A stretch of DNA of 64,000 bases from an uncultured beta proteobacterium (lineage in GTDB: Bacteria; Pseudomonadota; Gammaproteobacteria; Burkholderiales; Burkholderiaceae_C): NCBI GenBank assembly GCA_903822435.1, contig CAIJPE010000053.1, positions 37,322-101,321 of the forward strand, given 5' to 3'. The notes beneath the pieces are model-generated. The model saw only the letters and a list, made by a program, of their open reading frames with translations, had not been told where the DNA came from and made no database searches. Of the stretch, positions 27,902 to 36,105 are shown in pieces. A program made the translations under genes and the position numbers. How positions within the stretch are numbered: the stretch's first letter is position 1; the number at the start of each line of letters is the position of its first letter.

Positions 27902-30160
27902 ATGATCACCTCGCAGCCGTTCGTCGACGACAGCCTTCTGCCTCAACCGGAGGTATTGCTGGTCGACGACGATGAAGTCAACCTGCTCTTGATCTCGCTG
28001 GCGCTGCGCGAGCGCGGCTTCAAGATCTCCGAGGCCTGCAGCGGCGAGAAGGCCCTGGAGATGTTGCGGGATTGGACGCCCGACATCATCGTTCTCGATG
28101 CACTGATGCCCGGCGGCCTGGATGGCTTCGACACCTGCCGTCGCCTGCGCGAGATGCCCGGGTTCGAGAACATCCCGGTGCTGATGCTCACGGGCCTGGA
28201 AGACGACCCCTCCATCACCCGCGCCTACCAGGCCGGCGCGACCGACTTCTTCATCAAGGCCACGCAGTGGAACCTGCTGGTTCGCCGGCTGCATTACCTG
28301 CTGCGCGCTTCGCGCACGCGCATCGAGCTGGAACGCAGCAAGAGCAAGCTGGCGCGCGCCCAGGACCTGGCGCGCATGGGCAGCTTCGATTGGCGCCGGC
28401 CCGACCGCCTGGAAACCGGCGGCCTGATCATGTCGCCCGAGGCGCTGCGGGTCTTCGGCTTCGGCCCTCAGGAAGATGTGAGCCTGCGCGCGCTGCTGCG
28501 CATGGTGCCGCAGGACGAGCGACGGTCCTTCCTGCGGCAGCTGCACGACGCGCTGCGCCGCGCATCGGTCTTCGCCACCGACGTGCCCATCGTGCTGTTC
28601 GACGGCCGCCAGCGGATCATCCACGTGGAGGCCGAGCCCGAGTTCAACGAGCATGGCCACGGTGCGGGCTATGCGGGGATCGTCCAGGACGTGACCGACC
28701 GCCGGGTGGCCGAGGACAAGATCCGCCAGCTGGCCAACTTCGACGCGCTCACCGGCCTGCCCAACCGGCGCCAGCTGATGTGGCGCGCCGAGCGTGCGCT
28801 GGAACAGGCGCGGCGCATGCAGCACCAGTGCGCGCTGTTGCTGATCGACCTCGACCGCTTCAAGATCATCAACGACACCCTGGGCCACGCGGCAGGCGAT
28901 GAACTGTTGGTGGAAGTGGGCCGCCGGCTGCGGGCCTGCGTGCGCCACAGCGACCAGGTGATGGAAGGCGCCGTTGAGATCGGCGGCGTGCGATCGCACC
29001 GCTCGCTCGAGGCGGTGGGCCGGCTGGGCGGCGACGAGTTCGTGGCCCTGCTGCCCGAGGTGGCCGCCGACAGCGACGCCGAGCGCGTGGCCGAGCGGGT
29101 GCTCGAATCGCTGCGCGAGCCGATTTTCGTGAGCGGCCAGGAATGCTTCGTCACGGCCAGCATCGGCGTGGCGATCTTCCCGCGCGACGGCAACACCGTC
29201 ATGGACCTGCTGCGCAATTCCGATGTGGCGATGTATTCGGTCAAGGCCCAGGGCAAGAACTCCTCGGCCATCTACAGCCACACGCTGGCTGGCCGCGGCC
29301 GAGAGAAGCTGGAATTGGAAACGGCCCTGCACAAGGCCATCGAGCGCGAAGAACTGGTGCTGCACTACCAGCCCAAGGTCGACGTGCGTGGCGCCCGCAT
29401 GGTGGGCGTGGAAGCGCTGATGCGCTGGCAGCGCGGCGGCAAGCTGGTGCCGCCGGGCGACTTCATTCCACTGGCCGAGGACACCGGCCTGATCGTGCCG
29501 TTGTCGGAGTGGGCCCTGCGCGAAGCCGCCAAGCAGGCCCGACTCTGGCACGAGGCCTTCGGCTTTGCGGACTCCATCGCCGTCAACCTGCCCAGCCGCC
29601 TGTTCGAGCGCAGCGACCTGGTCGAGCACATCCACCAGTGCGTCACCCAGGCCGGCGTACCGCACCGCGTGATCCAGCTCGAGATCACCGAAGACAACCT
29701 GATGAAGGAGTTGCAGAACGTCATCCCGGCGCTGCATCGCTTGAACGAGATCGGTGTGGAGATCTCCATCGACGACTTCGGCACCGGCTATTCGTCGCTG
29801 GCCTACCTGACCACCCTGCCGATTTCTGAGCTCAAGATCGACCGCAGCTTCGTGCGCGACCTGGGCATCACGCCGCAGAGCTCGGCGGTTGTCACCGCCA
29901 TCATCGCGCTGGCCCGCTCGCTGGGCCTGCGCGTGATCGCAGAGGGCGTGGAGACGCTGCGCCAGATGGAGGTGCTGCACCGCCTGGGGTGCGGCGTCAT
30001 GCAGGGCTTCCTGTTTAGCCGCGCCGTGCCGCCCGATGACCTTCAGGTGTGGCTGGAGCAGACGGTGCTGCCGCGCAAGGCGCCCTGGATCGGCGCGGCC
30101 AACGAAGGCGATCCCCTCGGGGAGGGGCCCCGCGCCGCGGGCGGGCGGCCCGCCCGCTGA
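27902..30160 (+). CDS. Response regulator with PAS-like, GGDEF and EAL domains
   Basis: A 752-residue c-di-GMP enzyme under phosphorelay control. Residues ~15-135 form a receiver (VLLVDDDEVNLLL, phospho-Asp in DIIVLDALMPGG, Lys in FFIKATQW). A PAS-like region spans ~150-270. The GGDEF domain has FDALTGLPNRRQLM and the intact active site GRLGGDEFVALLP, preceded by an insertion of about 15 residues (EGAVEIGGVRSHRSLE). The EAL domain starts near residue 490 (VGVEALMRW) with IDDFGTGYSSLAYL and LKIDRSFV. Both catalytic motifs look intact, so it could make or degrade c-di-GMP. It overlaps the next gene by one base. Confidence 0.92.
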   Translation: MITSQPFVDDSLLPQPEVLLVDDDEVNLLLISLALRERGFKISEACSGEKALEMLRDWTPDIIVLDALMPGGLDGFDTCRRLREMPGFENIPVLMLTGLEDDPSITRAYQAGATDFFIKATQWNLLVRRLHYLLRASRTRIELERSKSKLARAQDLARMGSFDWRRPDRLETGGLIMSPEALRVFGFGPQEDVSLRALLRMVPQDERRSFLRQLHDALRRASVFATDVPIVLFDGRQRIIHVEAEPEFNEHGHGAGYAGIVQDVTDRRVAEDKIRQLANFDALTGLPNRRQLMWRAERALEQARRMQHQCALLLIDLDRFKIINDTLGHAAGDELLVEVGRRLRACVRHSDQVMEGAVEIGGVRSHRSLEAVGRLGGDEFVALLPEVAADSDAERVAERVLESLREPIFVSGQECFVTASIGVAIFPRDGNTVMDLLRNSDVAMYSVKAQGKNSSAIYSHTLAGRGREKLELETALHKAIEREELVLHYQPKVDVRGARMVGVEALMRWQRGGKLVPPGDFIPLAEDTGLIVPLSEWALREAAKQARLWHEAFGFADSIAVNLPSRLFERSDLVEHIHQCVTQAGVPHRVIQLEITEDNLMKELQNVIPALHRLNEIGVEISIDDFGTGYSSLAYLTTLPISELKIDRSFVRDLGITPQSSAVVTAIIALARSLGLRVIAEGVETLRQMEVLHRLGCGVMQGFLFSRAVPPDDLQVWLEQTVLPRKAPWIGAANEGDPLGEGPRAAGGRPAR

Positions 30161-31863
30161 TGGACGCCACCCGGACCTCGCCGTCGCCAGCGGCGGCGCC
30201 TGCCGCGTCGCCGATGGCCACGGGGCTCCTGCCCGCAGCCCTGGCCAAGGGCGCGCTGCGCCGCCTGGCGCAGGCCCAGTTGGAACCCACGCCCGAGAAC
30301 TACGCCCGCGCCTACGCCGATGAGGCTGGCCTGCCGCCGCCCTCGCCGCTGGCGTCGGTAGCGCCGGGCGCCACGGATGCCAAAGTGCAGGGCCCTGCCT
30401 GGGCCGGGCTGGTCGAGCGGCTGGCACGAAACCTCGAGCGCGGCGGCCGGCAGTGGACCGCGGCGCGGCGCAAGGACAGCCTGCAGCGCGTGCTGGATGG
30501 CAGCCGCAGCGACGCCCAGCGCCTGCTGCAGCGCCTGCAGTCGTTGATGACGGCCTGGGAGGGCGATCTTCCTCCCGATGCCGCGCTGGCGGCCGAGATC
30601 GGCACGCCGCCGGCCGCCGCCCTGGTTGCAGGCGACCCCGGGGCATGGCCGCCGCTGGTCGCCACGCTGGAGGCCACCGTCCGGGCCGGCCTGCCGCCGG
30701 CGGAAGCCCGTGCCGTGGCGCTGGCCGATGAACTCAAGGCCCTGGCCTGCTCGCTGGCCGCCGACGGCGCATTGCCGGCCCACATCGCGGCCATCGATGC
30801 CGTCTGCCACCAGGCGCGACGTCTCTTTGCGCACCGCCACCACCTGGTCGACGAACTGTCCGGCCTGTGCCGTGAATTGAGCGCCGGGTTGACCGAGCTG
30901 TCCGAAGACGACAGCTGGGCCCAGGGCCAGTGCGAGGCGCTGCAGGCCCGCCTGGGCGACGAGCCCGGCGAGGCCTTGAGCGTGCGCAGCGTGCGGGCGG
31001 CCAGTGCGCTGCTGGCCGAAACGCGCGCCGAGCAGCAGCGCCTTCGCAGTGACCGTCAGGCTGCACGGTTGGCGCTGCGGCAGCTCATCACGGACATGCT
31101 GCACGAGATGGGCGAGCTCGGCGAGCACACAGGCCGTTTCGAGCAGGCCGCTGCCAGCCACGCGCAGGCCATCGAGCGCGCCGACACGCTGGACGGGCTC
31201 ACCGCCGTGGTCAAGGCGCTGCTGGAAGATACGCGCACGGTGCAGTCGGCCGTCCGCGTCTCGCAGCAGCGACTGCAGGCCGACCGCGCCCGCGCTGCCG
31301 ATCTCGAATCGAAGGTCCTCGAGCTCGAGAGCGAGTTGCGGCGTCTGTCCGAGGAAGTGTCCACCGATGCGCTTACACAGGTGGCCAACCGCCGCGGCCT
31401 GACGCTAGCCTTCACCGCCGAAAGTGCTCGCAGCGAACGCGAGCAGTCCGCAGGCGACACGGCCGCCGCGGCACTGGCGGTGGGCCTGATCGACATCGAC
31501 AACTTCAAGAAGCTCAACGACAGCCTGGGACACGCCGCCGGCGACCAGGCCCTGAAGTTGCTGGCTGCCGCGGTGCGCGAACGGCTGCGCCCGGTGGACC
31601 ACCTGGCCCGCTTCGGCGGCGAGGAATTCGTGGTGCTGATGCCGGCCACCCAGGCGGCGCAGGCGCAGGAGGCGCTGACCCGGCTTCAGCGAAGCCTGAG
31701 CGAAGCCCTGTTCCTCCACGATGGGCGCGAAGTCTTCGTGACCTTCTCGGGCGGCGTGACCCAATGGCGCCCCGGCGAGGCGCTGCAGGCGGCCCTGGAG
31801 CGTGCCGACGAAGCCCTGTACGAAGCCAAGCGCAGCGGCAAGAACAGGACCTGCCTGGCCTGA
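30160..31863 (+). CDS. GGDEF-domain diguanylate cyclase with long helical N-terminus
   Basis: A 567-residue cytosolic protein. The first ~390 residues are Ala/Leu/Arg-rich and mostly helical, including coiled coils (RARAADLESKVLELESELRR just before the catalytic domain). The GGDEF domain starts at about residue 395 (STDALTQVANRRGLTLAF), contains IDIDNFKKLNDSLGHAAGDQ, and has the active site RFGGEEFVVLMP. It ends with ADEALYEAKRSGKNRTCLA. The family makes c-di-GMP from two GTP. The ATG overlaps the stop of the GGDEF-EAL gene, so the two are translationally coupled. Confidence 0.92.
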   Translation: MDATRTSPSPAAAPAASPMATGLLPAALAKGALRRLAQAQLEPTPENYARAYADEAGLPPPSPLASVAPGATDAKVQGPAWAGLVERLARNLERGGRQWTAARRKDSLQRVLDGSRSDAQRLLQRLQSLMTAWEGDLPPDAALAAEIGTPPAAALVAGDPGAWPPLVATLEATVRAGLPPAEARAVALADELKALACSLAADGALPAHIAAIDAVCHQARRLFAHRHHLVDELSGLCRELSAGLTELSEDDSWAQGQCEALQARLGDEPGEALSVRSVRAASALLAETRAEQQRLRSDRQAARLALRQLITDMLHEMGELGEHTGRFEQAAASHAQAIERADTLDGLTAVVKALLEDTRTVQSAVRVSQQRLQADRARAADLESKVLELESELRRLSEEVSTDALTQVANRRGLTLAFTAESARSEREQSAGDTAAAALAVGLIDIDNFKKLNDSLGHAAGDQALKLLAAAVRERLRPVDHLARFGGEEFVVLMPATQAAQAQEALTRLQRSLSEALFLHDGREVFVTFSGGVTQWRPGEALQAALERADEALYEAKRSGKNRTCLA

Positions 31864-31977
31864 TCCAGGACCGGTGCGAGGCGAGGGTCCTGCGGTGGCG
31901 CCCCGCCATGTTCCGCGTGCGTTTGGTCACAACCGGGTCTCAAGCCATGCCTACACTCGGTCGAAAGGCTGTCAGGT

Positions 31978-31996
31978 GAATCCAGAATCTGGATTC
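31978..31996. repeat. 19-base palindrome upstream of the unknown gene at 32057
   Basis: GAATCCAG-AAT-CTGGATTC is a perfect inverted repeat of two eight-base arms around three bases, 61 bases before the start of the next gene. No T-run follows, so it is unlikely to be a terminator. It could be a repressor or activator operator, or a leader hairpin. Confidence 0.45.
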
Positions 31997-32056
31997 GGCT
32001 GGTGAGGCCAGTTCCGAATCCGAGCGTTCCAACCGCCAAGGCTCAGGCCACAGGGC

Positions 32057-32776
32057 ATGCAACCGATGAGTCCTCTCAGCCACCTGTTCAACCCCTTTCG
32101 CAAACTGGTCGCCGCCGTCTTCCGGCATGACCTGGCTTTGCGGCGAGCCGAGTCCGGCGTGCGCGTGGTGCTGGAAGAGCGCAGCACGCGGCCCGGCAAG
32201 GTCAAGCCGCCCAGCCGGGCCGAACTGGCAGCGGCACGCGAGGCCAAGGAACTGGAGCTGATGCGCACCCAGCTGGCCGAACTTCTCAACGAGGTGCCCG
32301 AGACCCGGCAGGCCATGCGGCACCTCGTCTTCGTGGAACAGGCGCTCACCCGCAAAGGCTTGCGTGCGTTGCACAAGTTGCCGCTGGATGTGCTGCAGAG
32401 GGCCTTGGAACAGCTGGACGGCCTGGTAACAAATTGGTCGCCTGTTGGCCTGGCCGGCCTGCGCTCCAAGATGGCCGTGGCCATCATCGACCGTGAAAAC
32501 ATGGACCCGGACGCCGAGGCCGATGCCTACCGGACGGCCGCGGTCCTGGAAGCGGCACCCTTCTCGCAGGAAGTACCCGAGGTCCCCGCCCGATCGGACG
32601 ACGAGGCTTTGGCGGCGGCCTACGCCGCCCTGGGCGACCTGGCGCCCAGCACGGTGGAAACGCAAGGCGAGCTGCGCTCGCAGTCGGTCCGCACGGCACC
32701 CCGCCGCAGCCTGCTGCAGCCTGACAGCATCAGCTCGCCGAGCCCGGACATCGAAGTCCGCGCCCTGCACGATTGA
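32057..32776 (+). CDS. Conserved-looking protein of unknown function
   Basis: A 239-residue soluble protein that I do not recognise. Residues ~55-150 are strongly helical and charged (ELAAAREAKELELMRTQLAE, LLNEVPETRQAMRHLVFVEQ), and the C-terminal third is disordered and Ser/Pro/Glu-rich. It has no signal peptide or transmembrane helix. ATG 32057 is used; the in-frame ATG at 32066 is equally possible because neither has a good ribosome binding site. Position after the c-di-GMP block suggests, but does not show, a signalling role. A 19-base palindrome lies just upstream. Confidence 0.7.
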   Translation: MQPMSPLSHLFNPFRKLVAAVFRHDLALRRAESGVRVVLEERSTRPGKVKPPSRAELAAAREAKELELMRTQLAELLNEVPETRQAMRHLVFVEQALTRKGLRALHKLPLDVLQRALEQLDGLVTNWSPVGLAGLRSKMAVAIIDRENMDPDAEADAYRTAAVLEAAPFSQEVPEVPARSDDEALAAAYAALGDLAPSTVETQGELRSQSVRTAPRRSLLQPDSISSPSPDIEVRALHD

Positions 32777-32974
32777 ACCCGCCCTTCGTGGGGCGCCGCC
32801 CCGGCGCATGCCGCGACGTACATCAAGACACATTCAGGCCAGGGTAAACACACCTACGATCCCTCGAATGAGGGGTTAGGGCTTGCTGGAGGGATTCCCC
32901 GATCTCAAACTTGTGGTGCTATGCCGCAAAATGTGGGCACTTCACACATTTAACGACCACTCCACGAGGAACAC

Positions 32975-33625
32975 ATGAGCAAGAAGTCCTTTTTCAAGAC
33001 TGCCCTGATGGCGGCCTGCCTGAGCGCCGCGGGCGCGTCGCAGGCTGCAGTGCAGGTCTACACCGATTCCGCCAGCTTCCTGGCTGCCGTTACGGCCGCG
33101 GCCACCGACACGTTCGACAACCTGACGGCCGGCACGCAGTACGCCAGCCCGATGACGCGCAGCGCGGGCACCTACGGCTACACGGCCTCGGTCACGCGGT
33201 CCGACGGCAGTGCCGACACGTTCTATCCCGCCGGGGGCGGCGGCGATAGCTGGCTGTCGCCCAACGTGGTGGACGACACCATCAGCTTCACCGGTTTCAC
33301 CAGTCCCATCTATGCGATTGGCGGCCTGTTCTTCGGCACCAACTTCGCCGGCGCCTTTGCCGCGGGGCTGTCGCTGGATGTCACCATCAGCGACGGCACC
33401 ACCACCACCACGAGCAGCGTGGTCAATGGCACCACCAGCAGTTTCCTGGGCTTCGTGTCCAGCACGGCCATCGTCAGCATGAGCGTCACGGAACAGGCGA
33501 GCGCCAGCCCGACCTGGCCGACCATCAACAACTTGGTGGTCGCCGTGCCCGAGCCGCAGACCTACGCCCTGATGCTGGCGGGCCTGGCCATGGTGGGCGC
33601 CAGCGTCCGCCGTCGCGCGGGCTGA
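32975..33625 (+). CDS. PEP-CTERM sorting-domain exported protein
   Basis: A 216-residue exported protein with a signal peptide (KTALMAACLSAAGASQAAVQ) and a C-terminal PEP-CTERM tripartite signal: VPEPQTYALMLAGLAMVGAS followed by the basic VRRRAG. Exosortase recognises this signal and anchors or releases the protein at the surface. The body is Thr/Ser/Gly-rich, as usual for the group, and has no enzyme motif. GAGGAA precedes the ATG. No exosortase gene is in the window. A strong terminator follows. Confidence 0.9.
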   Translation: MSKKSFFKTALMAACLSAAGASQAAVQVYTDSASFLAAVTAAATDTFDNLTAGTQYASPMTRSAGTYGYTASVTRSDGSADTFYPAGGGGDSWLSPNVVDDTISFTGFTSPIYAIGGLFFGTNFAGAFAAGLSLDVTISDGTTTTTSSVVNGTTSSFLGFVSSTAIVSMSVTEQASASPTWPTINNLVVAVPEPQTYALMLAGLAMVGASVRRRAG

Positions 33626-33667
33626 TGCCGCACCTGGGGCCGCCACGTGCGGCCCCAGACACCACAC

Positions 33668-33690
33668 AGGCCGCCTGGGGCGGCCTTTTT
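33668..33690. terminator. Rho-independent terminator after the PEP-CTERM gene
   Basis: AGGCCGCC, a three-base loop and GGCGGCCT form a perfect eight-pair stem, followed by a T5 run. It ends the transcript of the PEP-CTERM gene 43 bases after its stop. The convergent lipoprotein gene terminates at 33690, so the hairpin may also serve it on the other strand. Confidence 0.85.
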
Positions 33691-33938
33691 CATTTCTTCT
33701 TGGGGTCGACCTTGTCGCCGATGACCCCACCCACCACGGCGCCGCCCACCGTGCCCACGGCACTGCCGCCGGTGAGGATGGCGCCCGCCACCCCTCCGAT
33801 GGCCGCCCCCCCGGCGGTGTTCTGTTCGTGCTGCGAGAGATTGCTGCAAGCCGTTGCCGTCAACGCCAGCAGCGTGAAGGCGCAGAGCGTGGTGATGTGA
33901 TGGGCGGGGGTCCGAAGGGTCGTGTTGCGAAGGGTCAT
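33690..33938 (-). CDS. Small glycine-zipper lipoprotein
   Basis: An 82-residue OsmB-like protein. The N-terminus is a lipoprotein signal with a likely lipobox TATAC at residues ~29-33. The mature part is a glycine zipper (GGAAIGGVAGAILTGGSAVG and TVGGAVVGGVIGD) ending in a lysine tail. Proteins of this type sit in the outer membrane, often as stress-induced lipoproteins. ATG 33938 starts the signal peptide; the longer track ORF is not supported. Confidence 0.8.
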   Translation of the reverse strand: MTLRNTTLRTPAHHITTLCAFTLLALTATACSNLSQHEQNTAGGAAIGGVAGAILTGGSAVGTVGGAVVGGVIGDKVDPKKK

Positions 33939-34140
33939 GGCAGTTCCTGGCAAGAGCGTGGCACCCGGCGGATGCGCGGGATGAACGCACGGGGCACGCG
34001 GCCCCGTGTCGATGACACGGTTTAGCGGTAACGGGGGCGGGCGTCTGTGCGCCAACTCGCATGGCCAGCGCGGCCAGGGTTGAGGGCTGTGCGCGCGAAT
34101 CGGGTACAAGATCGCCAGCAATCAACAGGCCCGGACTCCC

Positions 34141-34764
34141 ATGACGACTCCATTCACTGACGCGGCGGCCCTCTGGAACCAGCGGTTCGCGGGTGAGGAC
34201 TATCTCTTCGGCCGCCATCCCAACGAATACCTGCGCGCCAAGGCGCCCCTGCTGCCGAAGGCCGGCCGGGTCTTGTGCGTGGCCGATGGGGAAGGGCGCA
34301 ACAGCGTCTGGCTGGCCGGGCAGGGATTGCAGGTCGAGGCCTTCGACATCTCGGCCGTGGGGGTCGACAAGGCCCGGCGACTGGCCGCGGATGCGGGGGT
34401 GTCGGTCGCCTTCAGCGTGGCCGATTGCGACAACTTTGCATGGGCCCCGGAAAGCCACGATGCGGTGGTCGCGATCTTCGTGCAATTCGCAGACCCGGCG
34501 ATGCGGGCCCGCCTGTTCGCCCGCATGGTCCAGGCGCTGAAGCCCGGCGGCCTGGTCATCCTGCAGGGCTACACGCCCCGGCAGCTCGAATACAAGACGG
34601 GCGGGCCGAGCGAGTTGTCGCACCTGTACACGGCCGAGTTGATCGGCGAATCGTTCAGGCCGCTCCAGACGCTGGAACTGGTCGAGTACGAGGCGGCGTT
34701 GAACGAAGGGGCGCGCCATGCGGGGCGCTCGGCCTTGCTGGGGTTCGTCGCGCGCAAGCCCTGA
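34141..34764 (+). CDS. Class I SAM-dependent methyltransferase
   Basis: A 207-residue cytosolic methyltransferase of the TehB/thiopurine-methyltransferase-like group. Motif I is VLCVADGEGRNSVWLAGQG at about residues 44-62, followed by the acidic loop VEAFDISAVGVDKAR, motif II around VAIFVQFAD and motif III in LKPGGLVILQGYT. The N-terminus WNQRFAGEDYLFGRHPNEYL is typical for this group. The substrate cannot be told from sequence. It is transcribed alone and converges with the YedE gene at 34780. Confidence 0.85.
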   Translation: MTTPFTDAAALWNQRFAGEDYLFGRHPNEYLRAKAPLLPKAGRVLCVADGEGRNSVWLAGQGLQVEAFDISAVGVDKARRLAADAGVSVAFSVADCDNFAWAPESHDAVVAIFVQFADPAMRARLFARMVQALKPGGLVILQGYTPRQLEYKTGGPSELSHLYTAELIGESFRPLQTLELVEYEAALNEGARHAGRSALLGFVARKP

Positions 34765-34779
34765 GCACGGCGCAGGCTG

Positions 34780-35193
34780 TCAGCGGGCGGCCAGGAAGCG
34801 GTCGTGGAGCCACATGCCCGCGACCATCGCCGCGACGAACAGCCAAGCAGCGCCCAGGCCGCTGCCCATGGCCACCAGTGCAGGGCCTGGGCAGAAGCCG
34901 CCGATGCCCCAGCCGATGCCGAAGAGCACGCCACCCGCGATCAGGCGCCCGTCGATCAGCGTGATGGCAGGCAACTCCATCGGCTCGCCCGTCCATGAGC
35001 GCTTGCGGCGCCGCGCCACGGCGAAGGCCCACACGCCCACCGCGATGGCGCCGCCCATCACCAGGGCCAGGCTCGGGTCCCAGGCGCCGAACAGGTCCAG
35101 GAAGGCCTTGACCTTGGCCGAGTCGGTCATCCCGCCGGCAATGAGGCCCAGGCCGAACAGCAACCCGCTGATACCCGCGAACACGTTGCGCAT
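34780..35193 (-). CDS. Half-size YeeE/YedE-type membrane protein (DUF6691)
   Basis: A 137-residue membrane protein with about four helices. Family motifs are GLLFGLGLIAGGMTDSAKV at the N-terminus and IGWGIGGFCPGPALVAMGSG around residue 95, where the Gly/Cys motif lines a thiosulfate/sulfur-compound pore in related proteins. It follows its partner half by 12 bases. Such pairs commonly accompany persulfide-responsive ArsR regulators, and an ArsR gene is upstream. It is probably uptake or release of a small sulfur species, by inference. Confidence 0.85.
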   Translation of the reverse strand: MRNVFAGISGLLFGLGLIAGGMTDSAKVKAFLDLFGAWDPSLALVMGGAIAVGVWAFAVARRRKRSWTGEPMELPAITLIDGRLIAGGVLFGIGWGIGGFCPGPALVAMGSGLGAAWLFVAAMVAGMWLHDRFLAAR

Positions 35194-35205
35194 GGCGTGG
35201 CTGCT

Positions 35206-35649
35206 TCAGATGACGTGACGCAGCAGGAACACGGTGACGAAGCCCGCGCCCATGAAGGCCAGCACGTTGGCCATGGAACGCGGCGAAAGGCGGCTCAGCC
35301 CGCACACTCCGTGGCCGCTGGTGCAGCCGTTGCCCATCCGGACCCCGACCCCGACGAACAGCCCCGCGGCCACCAGCGCCCAGGGGCCGACGTCGACGCG
35401 CGCCGCCGGCAAGGGTGCGAACAGGCGCCAGACCCAGGGTGCCATGAAGAGCCCGGCAAGGAACAGCAGGCGCGTTCGTTCCGGCCGCAGGCTGGAACCC
35501 GACAGCAGCGCACGCAACGGGCTGGCGACGATGCCGGCGATGCCCGCCACACGCCCGTTGCCCAGGATGAACAGCGCCGACGCCAGGCCGATCAACAGGC
35601 CGCCGACGAGCGCACTCCAGGGTGTGAAACGATCCCAGGCAATCATCAT
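35206..35649 (-). CDS. Half-size YeeE/YedE-type membrane protein
   Basis: A 147-residue partner of the DUF6691 protein. Conserved blocks are WSALVGGLLIGLASALFILGN, GRVAGIAGIV and the pore motif RMGNGCTSGHGVCGLSRLSP with two cysteines. ATG 35649 (MMIAWDRF) starts the homology; the track ORF is longer by 25 codons. It lies 22 bases downstream of the ArsR gene and is probably controlled by it. Confidence 0.85.
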   Translation of the reverse strand: MMIAWDRFTPWSALVGGLLIGLASALFILGNGRVAGIAGIVASPLRALLSGSSLRPERTRLLFLAGLFMAPWVWRLFAPLPAARVDVGPWALVAAGLFVGVGVRMGNGCTSGHGVCGLSRLSPRSMANVLAFMGAGFVTVFLLRHVI

Positions 35650-35671
35650 CTGCACAGGAGGGGCCCGCCTC

Positions 35672-36028
35672 TCAACGGTGCGCCAGGGGCACGAGCCGGT
35701 CGGACGAATCCACCTCGGCGCCACTGTCCAGTTCGATCGCCACCTGGGTGCATACCGCGCGGCACAGCATGGCCACGCGCTCGCTCTGCAGCCGGTAGTA
35801 GATCTGCGTGCCTTCGCGCCGCTTGGCCAGCACTCCGCTGCGATACAGCGTGGCCAGGTGCTGCGACATGTTCGGCTGGGTGGTGTCGATCAGGGCCAGC
35901 AGTTCGCTGACGTTCTTCTCCTGCTGGCACACGGCGCTGATGATCTTCAGGCGGACCGGCGTGGCCAGCACCCCGAAGAGCTCGGCCGCCGACTCGAACA
36001 CGCGGTCTTGATTGCTCTGCTCTGGCAT
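35672..36028 (-). CDS. ArsR-family winged-helix regulator, possibly persulfide-sensing
   Basis: A 118-residue ArsR/SmtB repressor. The recognition helix region is TTQPNMSQHLATLYRSGVLA and the wing is KRREGTQIYYRL. Three cysteines are present: Cys34 (ISAVCQQEKN) on the second helix and Cys89/Cys93 (MLCRAVCTQ) on the last helix. This arrangement resembles BigR/SqrR, which form a tetrasulfide link between two such cysteines. No metal-binding CxC motif is present. Neighbouring YedE, MBL and sox genes support a sulfur signal, but the persulfide function is inferred. Confidence 0.8.
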   Translation of the reverse strand: MPEQSNQDRVFESAAELFGVLATPVRLKIISAVCQQEKNVSELLALIDTTQPNMSQHLATLYRSGVLAKRREGTQIYYRLQSERVAMLCRAVCTQVAIELDSGAEVDSSDRLVPLAHR

Positions 36029-36105
36029 CGTACGGCTCCAGCGGGTTGGCCCATTCGTTCAGCATTTTATTCGTACTCAGCGATGAATGGGGCGCGCAAG
36101 GCCCG

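Noticed and set aside
27872-30646. 924-codon minus-strand ORF opposite the GGDEF-EAL gene
   Set aside because: No motif and low-complexity composition; the plus strand carries intact receiver, GGDEF and EAL motifs.
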